Assembly (NCBI GenBank): GCA_030248215.1
Contig: JASANG010002092.1
Coordinates: forward strand, 310,001-374,000
Direction: 5' to 3'
DNA from: Enoplolaimus lenunculus
Lineage: Eukaryota > Nematoda > Enoplea > Enoplida > Thoracostomopsidae
DNA: 64,000 bases
The notes under the pieces are model-generated. The model ran no database searches, had not been told where the DNA came from, and saw nothing but the letters and a program-made list of their open reading frames with translations. Positions 58,701 to 64,000 of this stretch are shown here, piece by piece (the stretch's first letter is position 1; each line of letters opens with the position of its first letter). A program made the position numbers and the translations under genes.

Positions 58701-61700
58701 CTGCAACTGAATTATCTTCAGACATGCTTTGAAACCTTGGTTAGTTTTTAAACATAAAGTTAAGTTGGGATGTCCGAAAAGCCAAACAAAACGAAAGATC
58801 AACCCTCTAACATAATGTTTTTCAGCAAAAACTTGAATTTTCTATTTGTTCAAGTCAAAATTAAAAACAGGATTAAAAAGGTTAACTTAAATGCTAGTTC
58901 GCAATACGTATATGCCAGCAAAAATAACCACACGTAAGATTAATTTTAGATAAAACAGGATAACCGCGTTATACTCTGTTTCAGCATTTGCCAAACGCTT
59001 TTCAGTTAAATCGTTCATATTCTTCCACTAATTACAAGCAAAAACGAAGTTTCTCAGCGGCTCACCTTTGGATTGCCACCGGCGTCTTTAATCGCGAACA
59101 ACATTTGTGCGTGTGCTTCGCACACAGTTTTGCATTGATCTAATAGCGCCATTTGGCGTCGACTATTGTACGACAAAGATGCCGCTCCAATACAACTATC
59201 GGACAGCGGCCGATAATAACCGCCAATATCTGTGACGCTGTGGCCAATATTTTCGGCACGATACTTACCAGCATCACGTACCATTGAAACGCGTTGCACA
59301 ATTTGTTCGACTGCGTTCGCCATTTGCTCGTGAAAACCCTATAAAGAATCATGTCAATATTTAAATCTTCCGAAAACTGAATTCAAGCTCAAGGTCTAGC
59401 GATAATCTTAAAACACCGTTTGAGATCTACAAAAAGACTGAATTGAAATTTTAAATGTTAAATTTCGAGATGGTCTTCAATCATTCTTTATAAATCTTGA
59501 AACAAGCTAACTTGACCCCCCAGCTCATAAAAGCCTGTATGTGTCGCTAAATTTAAATTTTCTGAACAACTGAATTCAAACTCGAAGCTTATGAGAGGGC
59601 CGACATAAACGACTATTTAAGTCTCATTGAAAATTCTAAACGTCTGAACTTAATTTTAAACACAGTGAAAATCAGAAGCAATCATACCTTAGATCTTTGA
59701 AACGATTCTATTTTAATTTATTGTGATCTATCGAAGTTTTGTTGCACTACTACGCAGCGTCACTCGTAATGGCATTCAACCAGCGATTGAATATGCTGCG
59801 TAAAATGCGAAGAATTTGGTTAGGTACTGGAAAAGTTCTTGGGATATTAAATACCCGCAACATCACATTTCTACGCATGTGACATACCTGTTCGTTGTTA
59901 TCCTGTCGAGGAGACAACGACTGATTAATAGCTTCCATTGATGCCTGATCCAAAATTTGAATAATCGAGTTGATTTGCTGAATGCAAGAATCACATTCAG
60001 ACTGCCCTGGCGCTTTGTCTCTGAAAATATGACAGTATAATCCGAAATAGTACGATGAATCAAGTTCCAATAATTATCATTTTTTCAGGAGTTTCTGAAC
60101 CATTTCAAGTTGATAACACACTACAGAACCCTTGGAATTTTTTAAGAACGTATTTTTCCATTCAAAAATAGGCGCCACAAACTTCTGACAAATGGCGTGC
60201 TGATTGCTACATTCATGTACTGGAGCAAGCTGCTGTCAATCATAACAAAAATAGAACAACAATCAAACTAATAATGCTAACAACATTTTCGATCACAAAA
60301 TGTTAATAAAGTCATAGTGAAAATCACTAAATTTAATTAGCAAAACCGTAATTTAGTACGGCAAATATTAACCTTATAGCTGACACGAGAGTCTTGATGG
60401 CGTCGGAAACAACTTTAGAATGGTTGGAAAGCTCTTGCCATTTCGGCTTGTCTTTAGGATTTTTGGCGAGAGACTTCGCGACTGTAATCATTGCACACGA
60501 ACCATCCAGCATTCGTCGACTAGGATCAAGTATGGGGACTTGGAGTTGTTGACCCTAAAAAGAGCATAATTTATATTTTTGACTGTTTTTCAAATGTTTA
60601 ATTTTCAGCGCATGCCGATTGAATCTAAACTGGCTCTGTGCAAACCCACATTTTCGACTTATCACAATTAACTTCGGTGAAGACTCAGAGTAAGTGTAAA
60701 GTTTCAGTCTCACAGCACTCGGTAACCAAACTGAATAATAATTATGAAAAAAATTTTGACACCATATTTTTTTACACAGCCTAAATACTGCCATTTTGTT
60801 CAGAAGCTAAGCAAAATTTGGATACAACATTAGGAAAAAATATTTTAAACGATATACAAAACTATTTTGTACCTTTAAGCTAATTTTCGCAGGAATGCTA
60901 GCAAATTCTCGTGAATTTGCGAAATCAGTCAAATTTTCCAGCGCGGTCAACAATGGTGCTGTTGCGTTTGTGCATAGTTGCCTATTTTGGTCGTTAAAAT
61001 CAGAGTCGAGCACCTAGAACAACCTAATCAAGTATTACGCTCACAGTAGACCGACGCTGAGAATTCCAAAAAACTTTTACAATTATTAAAAAATTGTACA
61101 TAAACAATTAATTTAAACTAGAAATATAGAACACAAAAACTTTATAAACCAGATTCATGCAGTCCATCTGCTAAATACAAAAACATTGTTTGCGTGACTG
61201 ACTCAACAAATTTAATAATTTTAACCCAGATAATAAAGAATATTTGCCAATATTTCCACCATAAAGGTTCCACTTACCTTAATTGTTTTGATAAGTTCCG
61301 CTGTAGAGCCTGCAACATCGCGCGCACAATTTATGAAATGCTTCTTGGCATTCGCGTTGTCAGTTTTCGCCGACGCATCACGGCAAATATTTGCAAGAAT
61401 TCCGGTATGATGAGCAATTACAGAAGCACATTCGAGTACCTGGAAATACGTTAAAAGAATAGAATATAATGTTAAGAAAATCTATATTAACAGAAAATAA
61501 TACCTAATTAGATTAAACTGGATAAGTTTATCGTTTCAACAATATTACAGCTAGGCTCGCAAAATGCTTCCACAAGAAGCAGTATCACTTACTTGACGCT
61601 GAGTAACACGCGACGACTGCAATGTGCAACATGCATCGCGGACAGCGTTTGCAGACCGCGAATACTTTGTCATTTCAACCAGTCCGGCTCTTCCACGCAC

Positions 61701-64000
61701 CGATGATAGTTCTGACGCACCAACCAGATAAGCAGCTTGTCCGGCTGATTCTGCTAAATGACACACCGCATCGGATACTACATGCACAGCGCTTGCAAAC
61801 GAATCAAGCTCGCCATTTTTGGCATGATGCGCAATTCCAGTAATGCCATCGCCAAGGTTCTAAAAAATAAAATAAATCAGCCAAAAATTAGAAATTTCAC
61901 TTTCGCAACCAAAAATAGATTTCGACTAGCCGCTGCGTAAAAAACAGCTTCCGTCTGTAAACATAAACTTATATTATTGCTGGGACCTCCATGTAATACA
62001 GATCGTGAGCAACCACACGCAAGTGTTATTCCTTTTACAGAAAAGCCTCAACAATTTATTTCAAAAGCGCCATTTTAATTTTGATCACTGCGTTATCCCA
62101 ATAGAAACCGAAATCCTAATAAATTAGCCATTTATTTTGTACTTTATTTACCTTTGAGCTTACGGTGACCACATCTAAACATTCGTAATAACTGTAGTCG
62201 TTGACTGGTTCAGTAGGATTATCAAGTAGTTGTCTCATTGCTTGAATGCTCCGAAGAGCATTATCGCACTCCTTTGTCCAAGGACCACTCGAAATGCAAA
62301 CGTCTAACAAACAACAAAATCAAGCTATATACGTACGCAGATCACAAAATGCAATGACTATATCGGAGTCAATTACAACAGCGCAACTACGTTTTGATAG
62401 TTGTACAAATAGCCTAGTGTTGGGACTTATATCCTCTAACGTAGTAAATGTGGTTCATTGCGAAAACACAAGGAACACTTCAAGTGGGTAGAAGAGAACT
62501 ATAGCTACCGTAATTATTCCTCATATGCTTCAACTGGAGGACCTTGGGGTTCGCTACGAGGGTGGGGGTCGTGGTGGGGCCCACCACTTACCAAAAGCCA
62601 TCCCCTTTAAGATTTTCCCGCGGCTCATCACCAGTATGAATTAAACATACCCTGTCCTCTTGATCATATGTTTTATATATTTGACCTGAGTTTATTATTT
62701 ATATGGTTGTTTTTGACTATTTGCTTGTAGGCGTAACTAAACACTGGCTAGTGCAACAAACTGACGCTTTATTGAAAATTCTGCAACCCCCACTCAGAAA
62801 GTTTTCCCCGGTTGCAAACCCGGGGTCCCCCGACTCAGTCAATGCCTAGAGGAAGTTCGGTCTATTGGAAGGCACCGTACTACGAGCACAAATAGTGATT
62901 TGATTGTATTTTCGTCGGCTTGGAAATATTTTGTAAAAGAGTCTTTACAGTTTCACTGAACCTTCGATGTTGCCTTACTATGAGTCGTTATAATGTAGTC
63001 GAGTCATAGACGTACGCAAGGAGGGGGTGGGGGCACGGCCGCTTCAGCCTTCGACGTCAAGCCATCAACATAAAAATTACCAGTGAAAAAATAACCAAAC
63101 AATTTTGTAGCCTTATAAAATTGTATAGAATCCGCCCCCCCTTTAACATTCCTGTGAATGCCTCACGTTATCTTTGTGTCATAAGTTCAGAACAATCTGT
63201 GGTTCCAAACTGGCTGTGTTTATTCCGGTACCATACACCTTAACAGTGTTAGACCTTTAAAATGCAAAACATGCGGCTGGCTTATAAATCACTTCACTAG
63301 AGATATGTCATTTACCGTATCAATTCTTTTTGTCAAGGTTTATGTGACCGCATTACAAGCTTCGTACTGACCGCGAGTAACCCAGCTCAAATTAGACATG
63401 TACGCATGGGCGTAGCTAAGACGTAAGAATAGGGTAAGGGGTATTACGTTCTATAAGAATTACGAACAAGGGGGAGGGTTATTGCGTCGCAAAAATCACT
63501 CGACTATGGGGATTTACTGTTACTGTGTTTATTTTTGTCTAGACTAGGTATAAACATACTTAGTCGAAACTGGTACGGAGTTGCTACAGGTATGCTTACT
63601 GCCGCATTTTATCATACGAAAAAAGTTACTACCACATACTCCTAGTTTTAATCCAAGAGTAACAAATTTACTACGCAATTAATCCAGTAGTAACTTAACT
63701 ACCGCTTTTGGTGTACGGCCTTGATAGTATTTTAGCATGCACAGACTCTATTTTCGAAATAATTTTCTATTTTAACCGAAAGTTTCAAAACCATTTGAAT
63801 TTTAGATTTTTTGGAGTTCGTTTATACAAATATAATATACAACCAAGACAGCCTCACCCAATAATTTGTTGACACAGTCTGTGACACTTCGCGTGTATGC
63901 TGAAAGATTCGCTTTAACGGAAGGAGCACTAGGATCAGCGGCAGATGATTTGAGTTGAACCAGAAATCTACCGGTTTGTTGCGCAAGAGACCGAAGACCT
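46738..64000 (-). CDS. Talin, C-terminal half (22 exons, about 1247 aa; 5' part beyond the window)
   Basis: Talin links integrin tails to actin at adhesions. Exons on the minus strand: 64000-63858 (partial), 62303-62152, 61859-61593, 61439-61278, 61013-60873, 60554-60373, 60020-59888, 59338-59066, 58234-58088, 57164-56943, 56480-56294, 55937-55792, 55388-55221, 53343-53218, 52348-52232, 51847-51656, 51123-50913, 50439-50312, 49066-48941, 48659-48414, 48058-47936 and 46890-46738, ending in TAA. All junctions keep frame; 17 of 21 introns are phase 0. The helical-bundle rod runs from the late R6 region to R13. Near-invariant blocks include SGIIGDLDTTIMFATAGTL, DPTVIAENELLGAA and EQILEAAKSIA. Alanine-rich amphipathic helices dominate, as in vinculin-binding rod bundles. 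Residues such as VEDEHQRGTRALEA are closer to insect than vertebrate talin as I remember them. Confidence 0.96.
47160..47690. repeat. Diverged tandem repeat, period about 160 bp, in the last talin intron
   Basis: agtgaaataat-type blocks fall at about 47165, 47324, 47481 and 47644. Each is followed by a taggctta/ttagctaactatt stretch and ggaggtttataaac. The last talin intron spans 46891-47935. Confidence 0.7.
47700..47890. repeat. Transposon-like tail with GACGGACGGACAGACGGAC
   Basis: The sequence aaaatcggttcggttactga followed by a tetranucleotide-like gacggacggacagacggaca run resembles the 3' portions of repeats common in invertebrate genomes. It adjoins the 160-bp repeats in the same talin intron. 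The family is not determined. Confidence 0.45.
53344..55220. other. Longest talin intron in the window (1.9 kb)
   Basis: AT-rich with no recognised exon or repeat. The neighbouring shorter intron (52349-53217) has a direct duplication of ccagctccgataaaaaaatcg near 52940-52990 and a related ggctccgg/ggctctgg motif at 53095. Confidence 0.5.
56560..56890. repeat. Three-unit diverged repeat, about 125 bp, in a talin intron
   Basis: Units share aaaacttgaacctcgaaat, then tgctaattaggc and aagttgattaa-type blocks, at about 56575, 56706 and 56845. Divergence is high, so the array is old. Confidence 0.6.
62304..63857. other. Talin intron with GC-rich transposon scraps
   Basis: Contains ggtgggggtcgtggtggggc (about 62560), acgtacgcaaggagggggtg (about 63010) and gggcgtagctaagacg (about 63410). 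These are short motifs of the kind seen at the ends of hAT-like elements. No exon is recognised. Confidence 0.4.

Overview
This is a piece of an animal genome. The genes have spliceosomal introns, the DNA is AT-rich, and it is crowded with transposons. Two genes are recognised with confidence, both on the minus strand: the 3' half of talin (22 exons, 46738 to the right edge) and a complete four-exon brain-specific homeobox gene (bsx/bsh type, 28077-37256). The talin residues resemble insect and other invertebrate talins, so I read the source as an invertebrate bilaterian. I cannot name the phylum from the sequence.

Layout. 1-4129: a piggyBac-family DNA transposon (transposase in two overlapping frames, 757-2587) between two nearly identical direct repeats of about 234 bp. 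4663-11765: a minus-strand LTR retroelement, truncated at its 5' side. It has a polypurine tract and LTR-like ends, an integrase tail, a PHD finger and an uninterrupted 1620-codon extra ORF. That ORF starts with a membrane segment and a DEDDy 3'-5' exonuclease domain. 11940-14190: a spliced plus-strand gene with a KMT5A/SET8-like SET domain. 15402-19420: a second spliced plus-strand gene of an uncharacterised family, in which I see a DDE-like acidic triad and cysteine clusters. 19421-28076: repeats only, including terminal-inverted-repeat elements and a 115-bp satellite of eight units. 28077-37256: bsx, whose last intron ends in a 25-bp minisatellite. 37257-46737: no gene seen, apart from a short Penelope-like relic and transposon scraps. 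46738-64000: talin.

How the parts relate. Bsx is a transcription factor and talin is the integrin-actin linker; their proximity need not be functional. The less ordinary material lies at 6-20 kb: a retroelement carrying an exonuclease ORF, next to a SET-domain gene in tandem with a transposase-like gene. I could not find terminal repeats enclosing the last two, so whether they form one mobile element is open.

Exon boundaries were set by hand from AG/GT sites, reading phase and remembered family sequences. No database search was possible.
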